The notes beneath the pieces are model-generated. The model worked only from the letters and a program-made list of their open reading frames with translations. It ran no database searches and was not told the origin of the DNA. Positions 8,739-17,141 of a stretch of DNA of 37,693 bases are shown here, one piece after another. The stretch covers positions 1-37,693 of the forward strand of contig JBIOYL010000209.1 in assembly GCA_044870185.1 (NCBI GenBank), written 5' to 3'. The stretch is from JBIOYL01 sp044870185. GTDB lineage: Bacteria > Actinomycetota > CALGFH01. Within the stretch, counting starts at the first letter, position 1, and every line of letters starts with the position of its first letter. The translations under genes and the position numbers were made by a program.

Positions 8739-9290
8739 TCAGCTGCCCTTCGCGGCGGTCGAGTACCGGGTGAACCAGCCGACGGCGCTCGGGTTGTCCA
8801 GTGTCCCGACCCACGGTGACCCCGCGGCCGGCTCGCCGACCGCGTGGAAGCGGCCACGGTGGAACAGCAACGGGGCACGCCCGTTGGTCTGGATGTCGAC
8901 CACCTCGCCGAGGACGAGGATGTGGTCGCCACCGTCGTAGGTCCGCCAGGGCCGGCAGGTGATGGTGGCCGCGCAGCCGGCCAGGGCGGGCGCGGGGCCG
9001 CCCTCCAGCCAGACCACGTCCTCGCCCTGCGGCCGGCCGGCGAAGTGGTAGGCGAGGTCGAGCTGGTCCAGCGCCAGGATGTTGACCGTGAACGGCTGGC
9101 CGGGCAGGGACTTCGCCGCCCGGCTGCGTCGGTCGAGGGTCACCTGCACGAGTGGCGGATCCAACGACACCGCGGAGAACGCGTTCACGGTGGCGCCGTG
9201 CGGTGCGGCCTGACCCTGGCAGGTGACCACCGTGACGCCGGTGGCGAAGTGGCCGAGGCAGGTGCGGAGCTCCCGGGGGTCGATGGACAC
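8739..9290 (-). CDS. pheA2: Flavin reductase, partner of phenol hydroxylase
   Basis: This 183-residue protein is a flavin reductase of the HpaC/PheA2 type that reduces FAD with NAD(P)H and feeds PheA1. Family marks are LGHFATGVTVVTC near the N-terminus, NAFSAVSLDPPLV, SRAAKSL, FTVNILALDQ, and the C-terminal PLLFHRGRFHAVG. A GTG start at 9290 is preferred because a strong GGGAGGGAGG site lies immediately upstream and VSIDPRELR begins at a usual family position; an ATG at 9314 would add eight residues and has a poorer site. It is followed by pheA1 after 110 bases and preceded by maleylacetate reductase 84 bases upstream, all on the same strand. Confidence 0.9.
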   Translation of the reverse strand: MSIDPRELRTCLGHFATGVTVVTCQGQAAPHGATVNAFSAVSLDPPLVQVTLDRRSRAAKSLPGQPFTVNILALDQLDLAYHFAGRPQGEDVVWLEGGPAPALAGCAATITCRPWRTYDGGDHILVLGEVVDIQTNGRAPLLFHRGRFHAVGEPAAGSPWVGTLDNPSAVGWFTRYSTAAKGS

Positions 9291-9374
9291 CGCCCTCCCT
9301 CCCGAGTACGGCATGCGTACAGCCTGAGCGGGAGCGTTCAGCTGGACGAGCGTCGCCCTGGTGACGCCGGCCTG

Positions 9375-10466
<1,092 letters not shown>

Positions 10467-10512
10467 GTTGGCTCTCCACCGAATCGTCTCGTCCGACGGC
10501 GGCTCGGGCTCC

Positions 10513-10588
10513 CGCCAAGTCACCCCGCCGAGTCCGCCCGCCGGCTCGCCTCGCCGAGTCGGTCCGCCGAGTCGGCCCGCCGATAGGG
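10513..10588. repeat. Six 13-bp tandem repeats in the divergent catabolic promoter region
   Basis: Units begin at 10513, 10526, 10539, 10552, 10565 and 10578 and read approximately CGCCGAGTCGGCC, with the core CGCCGAGTC exact in three of the six. They fill the middle of the 233-base spacer between the divergent maleylacetate reductase and CoA-transferase genes. The last copy runs into the less GC-rich CGATAGGGTA. The 13-base period is not a multiple of three, so the array would read in shifting frames and is not a coding repeat. A regulator array or a slippage-generated minisatellite are both possible. Confidence 0.75.
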
Positions 10589-10699
10589 TAGCCTTGGGCC
10601 CGGAATGAGACGGCCATGGCGGGGAGGTTGACCGTGGAGCGTGGGTGGCCCGCAAGCGTCGCCTGCCAGCCGTGCTCGCCCATGCGGAGCGCCTGACCG

Positions 10700-11515
10700 A
10701 TGGCCAGGCTCGTCTCGCTTGCCGACGGGATCGCCGCGGTCGTCGGTGACGGTGACACGGTGGCGATGGAGGGCTTCACCCATCTGATCCCGTTCGCCGC
10801 CGCCCACGAGATCATCCGCCAGGGCCGCCGTGACCTGACCCTGGTCCGGATGACCCCAGACCTCATCTACGACCAGCTCATCGGGGCGGGCTGCGCGCGC
10901 CGCCTGGTGTTCTCCTGGGGCGGCAACCCGGGGGTGGGGTCGCTGCACCGGTTCCGGGACGCGGTGCAGCACGGCTGGCCGGCGCCGCTGGAGGTCGAGG
11001 AGCACAGCCACGCCGGCATGGCCAACCGCTACGTGGCCGGCGCGTCGGGGCTGCCGTTTGCGGTGCTGCGCGGCTACGTCGGCACCGACCTGCCCGCCCA
11101 GACCGGCAACGTCAAGCCGATCACCTGCCCGTTCACCGGCGAGGTGCTGACCGCGGTGCCCGCCCTGCGGCCCGACGCGGCGGTCGTGCATGCCCAGCGG
11201 GCCGACCGGCGAGGCAACGTGCAGCTGTGGGGCATCATCGGGGTGCACAAGGAGGCGGTGCTGGCCGCGGCGCGCTCGCTGGTCACCGTCGAGGAGGTCG
11301 TCGAGACGCTGGACCCTCGTCCCGGCGCGGTGGTACTGCCGGCCTGGGCGGTGGACTTCGTCGCCGAGGTGCCTGGCGGGGCCCACCCGTCGTACGCGCA
11401 GGGCTACTCCGAGCGCGACAACGACTTCTACATCCGCTGGGAGGCGATCAGCTGCGACCGGGAGGCGTTCCGGCGCTGGCTGGACGAGCACGTCCTGGCG
11501 GCTCGGGCACGCTGA
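10700..11515 (+). CDS. catI: 3-oxoadipate CoA-transferase, alpha subunit (GctA-like)
   Basis: This 271-residue protein is a family I CoA-transferase alpha subunit of the glutaconate-type (GctA/CatI) branch, which with its beta partner moves CoA from succinyl-CoA to 3-oxoadipate. Visible family segments are VAMEGFTHLIPFAAAHEI, LVRMTPDLIYDQLIGAG, the glycine-rich SWGGNPGVGSLHRFRDA and the repeated acidic AISCDREAFRRWLDEH end. The ATG has GGAG eleven bases upstream. It opens the plus-strand half of the locus, divergent from maleylacetate reductase, and its stop is 22 bases before the beta subunit. Other dicarboxylate CoA-transferases of this branch are alternatives; the catABC and enol-lactonase context supports 3-oxoadipate. 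Confidence 0.88.
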   Translation: MARLVSLADGIAAVVGDGDTVAMEGFTHLIPFAAAHEIIRQGRRDLTLVRMTPDLIYDQLIGAGCARRLVFSWGGNPGVGSLHRFRDAVQHGWPAPLEVEEHSHAGMANRYVAGASGLPFAVLRGYVGTDLPAQTGNVKPITCPFTGEVLTAVPALRPDAAVVHAQRADRRGNVQLWGIIGVHKEAVLAAARSLVTVEEVVETLDPRPGAVVLPAWAVDFVAEVPGGAHPSYAQGYSERDNDFYIRWEAISCDREAFRRWLDEHVLAARAR

Positions 11516-11537
11516 GGAACACAGGGTGGAGGCTGGC

Positions 11538-12339
11538 ATGACCACGACGGCCGGACCACGGCTGGGCACCTGGACGGCCGACGAGATGATGACCGTCGCC
11601 GCGGCCCGCCAGCTCCATGACGGCATGACCTGCTTCGTCGGCATCGGGCTGCCGAGCACCGCGGCCAACCTGGCCCGCCGCACCCACGCGCCGGGGCTGG
11701 TGCTCATCTACGAGTCGGGCACGCTCGGCGCCAAGCCGGACCGGCTGCCGCTGTCGATCGGCGACGGCATCCTGGCCGACACCGCCGATGCGGTCGTCAG
11801 CGTGCCCGAGGTGTTCAACTACTGGCTGCAGCCGGGCCGCATCGACGTCGGCTTCCTCGGGGCCGCGCAGCTGGACCGCTTCGGCAACCTCAACACCACC
11901 GTGATCGGCGACTACCGCCACCCCAAGGTGCGGCTGCCCGGGGCGGGCGGCGCCCCGGAGATCGCCGCGTCCTGCCGGGCGGTCATCGTGGTCGTGCCAG
12001 AGCCGGCGGACGCTGGTCGACCGGGTCGACTTCGTCACCTCGGTCGGCTACGGCCACGGCCCGGGCGAGCGGGAGCGGCTGGGGCTGACCGGGGCGGGGC
12101 CACGCCTGGTCATCACCGACCTCGGCGTCCTGGAGCCCGACCCGGACAGCTGTGTGCTCACGCTCACCCGCCTGCATCCCGGGGTCACCGTCGAGCAGGC
12201 CCGGGCGGCGACCGGCTGGCCGCTGGCTGTCGCCGGCGACCTGGCCACCACCGAGGCGCCCAGCGAGCAGGAGCTGGAGGTCCTGCGTCGGCTGGAGGCA
12301 ACCAAGGGCGCCAGCGGCGCCACCGTCGCCTCGGACTGA
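11538..12339 (+). pseudogene. catJ: 3-oxoadipate CoA-transferase, beta subunit, interrupted by a frameshift
   Basis: The first 153 or so codons encode a GctB/CatJ-type beta subunit beginning MTTTAGPRLGTWTADEMM, with the catalytic glutamate at E59 (LIYESGTLG) and FGNLNTTVIGDY. Near 11997 the family sequence leaves this frame and continues one base over: after VIVVVP it reads S-R-R-T-L-V-D-R-V-D-F-V-T-S-V-G-Y-G and runs to a TGA at 12337-12339. The two parts joined give about 266 residues, a normal length. Without correction the first frame carries meaningless arginine-rich sequence to 12344. A GGTGGAGG site precedes the ATG. A one- or two-base sequencing or assembly error is as likely as a true mutation, because all flanking pathway genes are intact. 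Confidence 0.85.
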
Positions 12340-12411
12340 CGTGACGGGACCGCAATGCCAGGTGGCGACCCGCCGCGACCGGGCCGGGCAGGCCGGCGGG
12401 CGGGCGGGCTC

Positions 12412-13197
12412 GTGAGCCGGCGCCGGGCCGTGCGGCTGCACGCCGAGCTGGCCGGACCCGAGCACGCCCCCGTGGTCGTGCTGGCCAACTCGCTGGGGAC
12501 CACCACCGCCATCTGGGACGACCAGCTGCCCGCGCTGTGCGAGCACTGCAGGGTGGTGCGCTACGACCTGCGCGGCCACGGCGGCTCCGAGGTGCCAGCC
12601 GGACCCTACAGCATCGACGAGCTGGGCGGTGACCTGCTCGGCCTGCTCGACGACCTGGGCCTTGCGCGGGTGTCGCTTGCTGGGCTGTCGCTTGGCGGCA
12701 TGGTCGCCATGTGGCTGGCCGCCCACGCGCCGGCGCGGGTGGACCGGCTCGTGCTGTGCTGCACCTCGGCGCGGATCGAACCGGCCAGCCTGTGGACCGG
12801 CCGGGCGGCGCGGGTGCGCGCTCATGGCACCGCCTCGATCGCCGAGGAGCTCGTCGCCCGCTGGTTCACCCCCGGCTTTCGGCGGCGGGCGCCGCGCTCG
12901 GTGGCCCGGGTGGCCGCGATGCTGGCGGCCACGCCCGCCGAGGGCTACGCCGGCTGCTGCGAGGCGATCGCCACCATGGACCTGCGCGCCGACCTCCAGG
13001 CGATCCGGGCGCCGACGCTGGTGGTGGCCGGCGCCGACGATCCCGCCACGCCGCCCTCGCATGCGCGGGTCATCGCGGCCGGGATCCGGGGTGCGCGGCT
13101 GCAGGTGGTGGCCGATGCCGCCCATCTGGCCAACGTCGAGCAGCCCTGGCAGGTCACCGGCCTGCTCACCGACCATCTCACCGGCTGCGACGCCTGA
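12412..13197 (+). CDS. pcaD: 3-oxoadipate enol-lactonase (alpha/beta hydrolase)
   Basis: This 261-residue alpha/beta hydrolase hydrolyses 3-oxoadipate enol-lactone to 3-oxoadipate, the step after CatC. The family signature VVVLANSLGTTTAIWDDQ occurs near residues 21-38, followed by YDLRGHGGS. The catalytic triad is S93 in GLSLGG, an aspartate at 209/210 in AGADDPATP, and H238 in DAAHLANVEQP. A GTG start is chosen because it gives the usual short N-terminus; an ATG at 12355 would add 19 proline/arginine/glycine-rich residues and sits 15 bases after the transferase stop. Neither start has a strong ribosome binding site. It completes the plus-strand catI-catJ-pcaD run. Confidence 0.9.
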   Translation: MSRRRAVRLHAELAGPEHAPVVVLANSLGTTTAIWDDQLPALCEHCRVVRYDLRGHGGSEVPAGPYSIDELGGDLLGLLDDLGLARVSLAGLSLGGMVAMWLAAHAPARVDRLVLCCTSARIEPASLWTGRAARVRAHGTASIAEELVARWFTPGFRRRAPRSVARVAAMLAATPAEGYAGCCEAIATMDLRADLQAIRAPTLVVAGADDPATPPSHARVIAAGIRGARLQVVADAAHLANVEQPWQVTGLLTDHLTGCDA

Positions 13198-13246
13198 CCG
13201 CGGCGGGCAGGTGCGCCGCCTGGGACCTGCTCGTTGACGACCGTTG

Positions 13247-13690
13247 GCCATCCGGGAGGTCGGCCCGCGGCTGCATCCCGAGCAGGTTGATCCGTTTGGC
13301 GAAGCGCAGCGTGTCGCCCATCGCGTAGCGGGCGGCTCGAAGGCGGGAAGCCCGGCGCCATGGGGTGCCCGCCGCCGGCGAAGACCTCGTCGTCGTAGCC
13401 GGGCGAGATCCACTCCGCGGCGCTGTCGAACAGCGGGGCGTTGACCTTGGTCTGCTGTGGGACGGGGAACTGCATCGTCATCCCGATCGGGTGCCGGTCG
13501 TAGCTCGTCTCCTGCTCGTGGCGCCTGACGCGGTCGATCACCCAGGACTGCCATGCCGTGGAGTCGCCCCAGTCGGGCGTGCCCACCTAGCCCAGCGCCT
13601 GGGCGAAGGCCGGGTCGACCGTGCCGCCACCCGAAGCCTCGTTGGCCACCTCCCACAGCAGGTTGGGCAGACGGGTGCCCCTCGACGTGG
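13247..13690 (-). pseudogene. Glycoside hydrolase (cellulase-like TIM barrel) remnant
   Basis: Reading the minus strand from about 13690 gives NLLWEVANEASGGG, a pattern of TIM-barrel glycoside hydrolases in which the acid/base glutamate follows Asn, then an in-frame TAG at 13587-13589, then WGDSTAWQSWVIDRVRRHE, YDRHPIGMTMQFPVP and AEWISPGYDDEVFAGGGHP. After about 13345 the family-like sequence jumps to another frame (RYAMGDTLRFAKRINLLGMQPRADLP), with an apparent internal deletion. No complete domain remains. It fills most of the gap between pcaD and the small membrane protein. An ATG at 13781 overlaps the membrane-protein stop (ATGA), but the residues it adds are not recognisable. The family assignment is from motif memory. 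Confidence 0.65.
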
Positions 13691-13777
13691 TCGGGTGCCC
13701 GGCTGAGATGCAGAGCCCACGGGCGGCGTCGGGCTCCCGCACGGGGTTGGACGAGGTGGTTATGGCGTTCTCTCCCT

Positions 13778-14344
13778 TCATCCTCGTCGAGTTCGTTCAC
13801 CGCGAGCGCCGGGAAGACGTACCGGTTGTCTGTCGAGCAGGTCCACGCCCAGGATGCAGCGCCGCGTCTCCTCATCGGCCGTGCCACGTAGTCGTGCGAC
13901 CAGCCTCGGCAGCGCGTTGAGCTCGCATCCCGGTGTCCGCGTCGCGATCGCCACCGGGAACGACGCCGACAGGGCTCCGAAGACCATGAGATCGCCCGCA
14001 TACACCCACGCGGCCAGTGCGGTGGTCCAGACCTCCCGTGAGGCCAAGTATCCCACCGACCCGATCGCCGCTGCGCCGGCCAGGAAGACGACGAGGGGCC
14101 AGACGCTCCAACGCCGCCGCAACCCGATGTTGAACACGTCGGGAAGCAGGCACAGCGTGAACAAGGTGACGAACCAGAAATCCGACTCGATGAGGTTGAG
14201 GTCCCGGAAGATGTCCCACTTGGTGACCAGCTCGACCAGCGCGTAGACGGCGGCCGCTCCAAGGACCGCCCGGATCAGCAGCCCGACCGGACCGGGCCCG
14301 GCCAGGCCGGGCCGCATCTCGTGTCTCTCACTGACAGCGTGCAT
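13778..14344 (-). CDS. Small integral membrane protein of unknown function
   Basis: This 188-residue protein has four hydrophobic stretches that look like membrane helices: LLIRAVLGAAAVYALVELV, FWFVTLFTLCLLPDVFNIGL, WPLVVFLAGAAAIGSVGYL and TTALAAWVYAGDLMVFGALSASF. A polar C-terminal tail follows. A GAAGGGAG site precedes the ATG. Its promoter region contains two copies of the 9-mer AGTATACAA, also found upstream of the neighbouring TetR gene, so it may belong to that regulon. The last 20 or so residues (arginine-rich) may result from erosion of the original 3' end, since the next DNA is a pseudogene. No function is assigned. Confidence 0.65.
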   Translation of the reverse strand: MHAVSERHEMRPGLAGPGPVGLLIRAVLGAAAVYALVELVTKWDIFRDLNLIESDFWFVTLFTLCLLPDVFNIGLRRRWSVWPLVVFLAGAAAIGSVGYLASREVWTTALAAWVYAGDLMVFGALSASFPVAIATRTPGCELNALPRLVARLRGTADEETRRCILGVDLLDRQPVRLPGARGERTRRG

Positions 14345-14387
14345 GCCGTAGCTCCCTTCGACGTGTCTGCGCTACCGCCTTCCCCCA

Positions 14388-14424
14388 TTGTATACTCTCA
14401 AATTAACTTCAAGCGTTGTATACT
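14388..14424 (-). promoter_or_regulatory. Two AGTATACAA sites upstream of the membrane protein (candidate operators)
   Basis: The 9-mer AGTATACAA (minus strand) occurs at 14388-14396 and 14416-14424, 28 bases apart, in a short AT-rich island inside GC-rich DNA and 44 bases or more above the membrane-protein ATG. A third identical copy lies at 15352-15360 beside the TetR gene. The TACAAT within the site nearer the gene resembles a -10 element. They are the best candidates for TetR binding sites here. Confidence 0.45.
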
Positions 14425-14483
14425 ATGATCTTAACAAGATGATCCAACGGATGGAGGGCATGCCGACCGACAGCCACCCCCGT

Positions 14484-14630
14484 GTGCTGGAGGTCCCGGC
14501 ACTCGCCGGGCGCGTTGGCGTTCTGGCGCCGGCCGGGACCGGATGCTGTTCTGCGGCGACGTGCTGGCCAACTTCGGCCTGCACCCCAAGCGACCCCGGC
14601 TGGTCTTGGCGCTGGCGGCGCGGTCATCGA
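14484..14630 (+). pseudogene. Metallo-beta-lactamase-fold hydrolase remnant
   Basis: Three short segments in successive frames reassemble into part of a metallo-beta-lactamase-fold protein: VLEVPAL, then HSPGALAFWRRP (the H-x-P-G motif), then RMLFCGDVLANFGLHPKRPRLVLA, where C-G-D carries the usual metal-ligand aspartate. At least two frameshifts separate the parts, and both ends of the domain are missing. It lies in the gap between the membrane protein's promoter and the end of the convergent TetR gene. The remainder of the 336-base gap (14345-14680) holds the AT-rich sites above and no other recognisable gene. Confidence 0.5.
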
Positions 14631-14680
14631 CCAGACCGCGGACTGGGCGGCCGTCCCTGGGCGTCCGGGCTGTGGCTGGG

Positions 14681-15289
14681 TTACTGGGCTGCGCTGATGA
14701 TGCCGGCCAGGGCCTGGCGGATGCGGTCGGCGGCCTGGTCGGGGTCGGGCTGGCCGGCGTCCAGCCAGGCCAGCACCGCCTCGATGGCGACCACCGGCGC
14801 AAGCCGCGCGGCCCACTGCACCCAGGCCCGATCCGGGATGATCTTGGCGAGCTCGCGGCGGGCGGTGGCCACCATTCCCCGGTGGAAGCGGTCCATCTGC
14901 TGGCGGAACTCCGGCTCCCTGGCGGCGTGGTGGAACAGCAGCCGAAAGGCGGCCGGGTCGGTGGCGGCCGCCCCCAGCAGGGCGTCGATGCTGGCATTGG
15001 TGTAGTCGCGGGTGCCGACGGCGGCGGTCAGCCGCCCTGTCGCGCGGTCCAGCACCGCGCGGTACAGGTCGGTCTTGGACTCGAAGTGCCGGTACAGCAG
15101 CACCCGGCTGATGCCGGCCTGCTTGGCGATGTCGTCCAGGCTGGTGGCGGCGAACCCGGCGCGGGCAAAGGCCTGGGTGGCGGCGGCCAGCAGCTGGTCG
15201 CGGCGTTCGGCTCGGCGCAGCCGCCGCACGGGCGCGGCCGCCCCGGCCTCGGCCGCCGGTTGCCTGGCGGGTTGCTCCTTGGTCGGCAT
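14681..15289 (-). CDS. TetR/AcrR-family transcriptional regulator
   Basis: This 202-residue protein has a typical TetR N-terminal helix-turn-helix (about residues 28-75): RDQLLAAATQAFARAGFAAT, then LDDIAKQAGISRVLLYRHF and E-S-K-T-D-L-Y-R-A-V. The C-terminal ligand-binding domain is all-helical and unspecific. A GGGATGAGG site supports the ATG. It is divergent from the ABC-exporter remnant, the classic arrangement of a TetR repressor with a drug exporter it controls. With that exporter deleted, its remaining target may be the membrane-protein gene, whose upstream region carries two copies of a 9-mer also present in the TetR spacer. The ligand is unknown. Confidence 0.92.
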   Translation of the reverse strand: MPTKEQPARQPAAEAGAAAPVRRLRRAERRDQLLAAATQAFARAGFAATSLDDIAKQAGISRVLLYRHFESKTDLYRAVLDRATGRLTAAVGTRDYTNASIDALLGAAATDPAAFRLLFHHAAREPEFRQQMDRFHRGMVATARRELAKIIPDRAWVQWAARLAPVVAIEAVLAWLDAGQPDPDQAADRIRQALAGIISAAQ

Positions 15290-15312
15290 GCCTCATCCCG
15301 ATGCTCGTGTTG

Positions 15313-15360
15313 TTGACATGAGAGTGTAGAAACATCTATCGTTATCTTTAAAGTATACAA
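15313..15360 (+). promoter_or_regulatory. Candidate promoter and operator between tetR and the ABC remnant
   Basis: A TTGACA hexamer at 15313-15318 is followed, after an 18-base spacer, by TATCGT at 15337-15342, a plausible plus-strand promoter. The 9-mer AGTATACAA at 15352-15360 lies just downstream, where a bound repressor would block it. The spacer is markedly AT-rich compared with the surrounding sequence. Assignment rests on position and on the shared 9-mer only. Confidence 0.4.
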
Positions 15361-15392
15361 CCTAGAGTACATAGATCCGGGAGGATCCACCG

Positions 15393-15901
15393 ATGGACGA
15401 GCCGATCATCGAGGTCGACGGCCTGGTCAAGCTGTTCAAGGGCGAGGTGCGGCCGCTCGGCGGTGACCCGACCCTGATGCTGGCGGTCGGGTTCGGCATC
15501 GGCTTCCGCCCCCAGACCGGCGTCAGCGGCCTGCTTGGCGTCGTGGCGGTCGGCCTGGCGTTCGGCTGGGCGTGGTCGTGGGTGATGGCCCTGCTGGACC
15601 TGCTGGTGCGCAGCGCCGAGGCGATCCAGGCGGCGGTGTTCATGGTGGTCTTCCGCTGGCGTTCACCAGCTCGGTGTTCGTGCCCACCCCGACGATGCCC
15701 GCCTGGCTGCAGCCGTTTGCCGCCAACCAGCCCGTCACCGTGGCCACCAACGCGCTGCGCGGGCTGATCCTCGGCCAGGGCGCCCTCCCACCCGGGCGGA
15801 CCGTCACCGGGCAGGTCGCCCTCGCGCTGCTGTGGGCGGCCGCCATCACCGCGGTCTTCGCGCCGCTGGCCGTCCGCGCCTACCGCCGTACCGTCAGCTG
15901 A
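15393..15901 (+). pseudogene. ABC exporter remnant: ATPase start fused to permease C-terminal half
   Basis: The frame starts as a drug-exporter ATPase (MDEPIIEVDGLVKLFKG), but within 20 residues switches to membrane sequence of an ABC-2 permease: LMLAVGFGIGFRPQTG, LLGVVAVGLAFGWAWSWVMALLDLL, then near 15651 a one-base loss in a CC run shifts the frame. The permease continues one frame over as PLAFTSSVFVPTPTMPAWLQ, NQPVTVATNALRGLILG and ends RAYRRTVS at 15901. The whole ATPase core (Walker A, signature, Walker B) and the first half of the permease are gone. Daunorubicin-resistance DrrA/DrrB-like pairs are the likely source. A good GGGAGGATC site and a TTGACA promoter remain upstream. No transporter function can survive. 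Confidence 0.8.
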
Positions 15902-15917
15902 CACCCACCTTCAGCAG

Positions 15918-16583
15918 ATGAGAACGATGCCCATGTCCACCAGCAGCCAGCCCAGACCGGTCCACCATCCCGTCTTCGCCCGCTGCTACGCGCGGGCCAG
16001 CCACCTCCTGGACGCCGAGGCCGGTGTGGCCGGCCATCGCAGCAAGCTGCTGGCCGGCCTGGCCGGCCGCATCGTCGAGGTCGGCGCCGGCCACGGCCTG
16101 AACTTCCCGTACTACCCGGCCACCGTCACCGAGGTCCTGGCCGTGGAGCCAGAACCCTACCTGCGCCGCCTCGCAGCGGCCGCGGCCAGCCAGGCCCGAG
16201 TGCCGATCCGGGTGGTGGACGGCACTGCCGAGGCGCTGCCCGCCCCCGACGCCGCGTTCGACGCGGTGGTGGCCAGCCTGGTGTTGTGCACGGTCGCCGA
16301 GCTGGACCGGGCCCTGGCCGAGACCCGTCGAGTGCTGCGCCCCGGTGGGACGCTGCGCTTCTACGAGCACGTCCGCGGCGACGATCCTCGCCTGGCCCGC
16401 TGGCAGGACCGGCTCGAGCGCCCATGGGGCTGGCTTGCCGGCGGCTGCCACCCCAACCGGGATACGGTGGCCGCCATCACCGCTGCCGGGCTACGCGTGG
16501 TCCAGCTGGACCGGTTCGACCTGCCGGCCATGCCCCCACTGGCCCGCCCGCACGTGCTCGGGGTCGCGGAGCGCCCGCGGTAG
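15918..16583 (+). CDS. Class I SAM-dependent methyltransferase
   Basis: This 221-residue protein is a type-11 (UbiE/METTL7-like) methyltransferase. Motif I VEVGAGHGLNFPYYP binds SAM; the acidic residue ending beta-strand 2 is in VLAVEPEP; DGTAEALP and FDAVVASLVLCTV correspond to motifs II and III, followed by LRPGGTLRFYEHV. It starts 16 bases after the ABC remnant. Two further in-frame ATGs within the first six codons are equally possible starts, as no clear ribosome binding site distinguishes them. Its substrate is unknown. The gene appears intact although flanked on both sides by remnants. Confidence 0.87.
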   Translation: MRTMPMSTSSQPRPVHHPVFARCYARASHLLDAEAGVAGHRSKLLAGLAGRIVEVGAGHGLNFPYYPATVTEVLAVEPEPYLRRLAAAAASQARVPIRVVDGTAEALPAPDAAFDAVVASLVLCTVAELDRALAETRRVLRPGGTLRFYEHVRGDDPRLARWQDRLERPWGWLAGGCHPNRDTVAAITAAGLRVVQLDRFDLPAMPPLARPHVLGVAERPR

Positions 16584-16589
16584 GACGCC

Positions 16590-16996
16590 AGCTCCACAGA
16601 CCAGGGGCATGGCGGCCTCCTGGTCGTCGTCGAGGACGAACATGCCGGCCAGCCCCCGGGTGAGGTGCCGCTCGCTCTGGCCGTGAGGGTGGGGGTGGTA
16701 CCACAGCGTGGCCGCCGGCTGGTCGACTCGCCAGCTCGGCGACCAGGTCTGGCCGGGCGCGATCGTCTGGTGGGGCCGCCGTCGGCGCTGGCCGGCAGGT
16801 GCATGCCGTGCTAGTGCACGGTGGTCGTCTCATCCAGGCGGTTGTGGAGGTGGATGAGGACCTGCTCGCCGTGCCGGGCCCGCAGGGTCGGTCCCAGGTA
16901 GGCGCCGTTGAAGCCCCAGGTCGGGGTGGTGCGTCCGGCCAGGAACTGGCGCTGGCCGGCTTGTGCCGTCAGGTCGAACACGCGAAGATCCCGCCT
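16590..16996 (-). pseudogene. Multicopper oxidase N-terminal domain remnant
   Basis: On the minus strand the sequence reads FDLTAQAGQRQFLAG, TPTWGFNGAYLGPTLRAR, HGEQVLIHLHNRL and TTVH, then TAG at the place where multicopper oxidases have the tryptophan of H-W-H, then H-G-M-H-L-P-A. After a further one-base shift near the GGP segment it continues QTIAPGQTWSPSWRVDQPAA, LWYHPHPHGQ (type 3 copper H-x-H) and RGLAGMFVLDDD. Both trinuclear-site motifs of the first cupredoxin domain are thus recognisable, but the stop codon, the frameshift and the missing remainder show that it is dead. It abuts the 3' end of the methyltransferase gene. Confidence 0.75.
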
Positions 16997-17118
16997 ACAT
17001 CCACCCGGCGTTCCTACCTTCGTGTGAGAGCGGCCAGGTCGCCGTCCACGTCCCCCTGGGGGTGGCCATCTTCGGCCTGGTCGGCACGCTGCTGGTGCGC
17101 GTCCGGACCCTGACCTGA
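16981..17118 (+). pseudogene. Possible C-terminal tail of a lost membrane protein
   Basis: An open stretch without a start reads YIHPAF, then VAVHVPLGVAIFGLVGTLLVRVRTLT and a TGA at 17116-17118. It resembles the last membrane helix and short basic tail of a small integral membrane protein. It partly overlaps the end of the multicopper-oxidase remnant on the other strand. With that remnant it accounts for the 558-base interval between the methyltransferase and the next hydrolase. Identification is weak. Confidence 0.3.
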
Positions 17119-17141
17119 CCCGCGACCCACCCTACCTCCTG

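Noticed and set aside
10513..10588. CRISPR array
   Set aside because: Units are contiguous 13-mers with no unique spacers, and no cas gene is present.
10467..10655. Longer maleylacetate reductase start at 10655
   Set aside because: The extension runs through the 13-bp repeat array and has no family resemblance; the ATG at 10466 has a good ribosome binding site.
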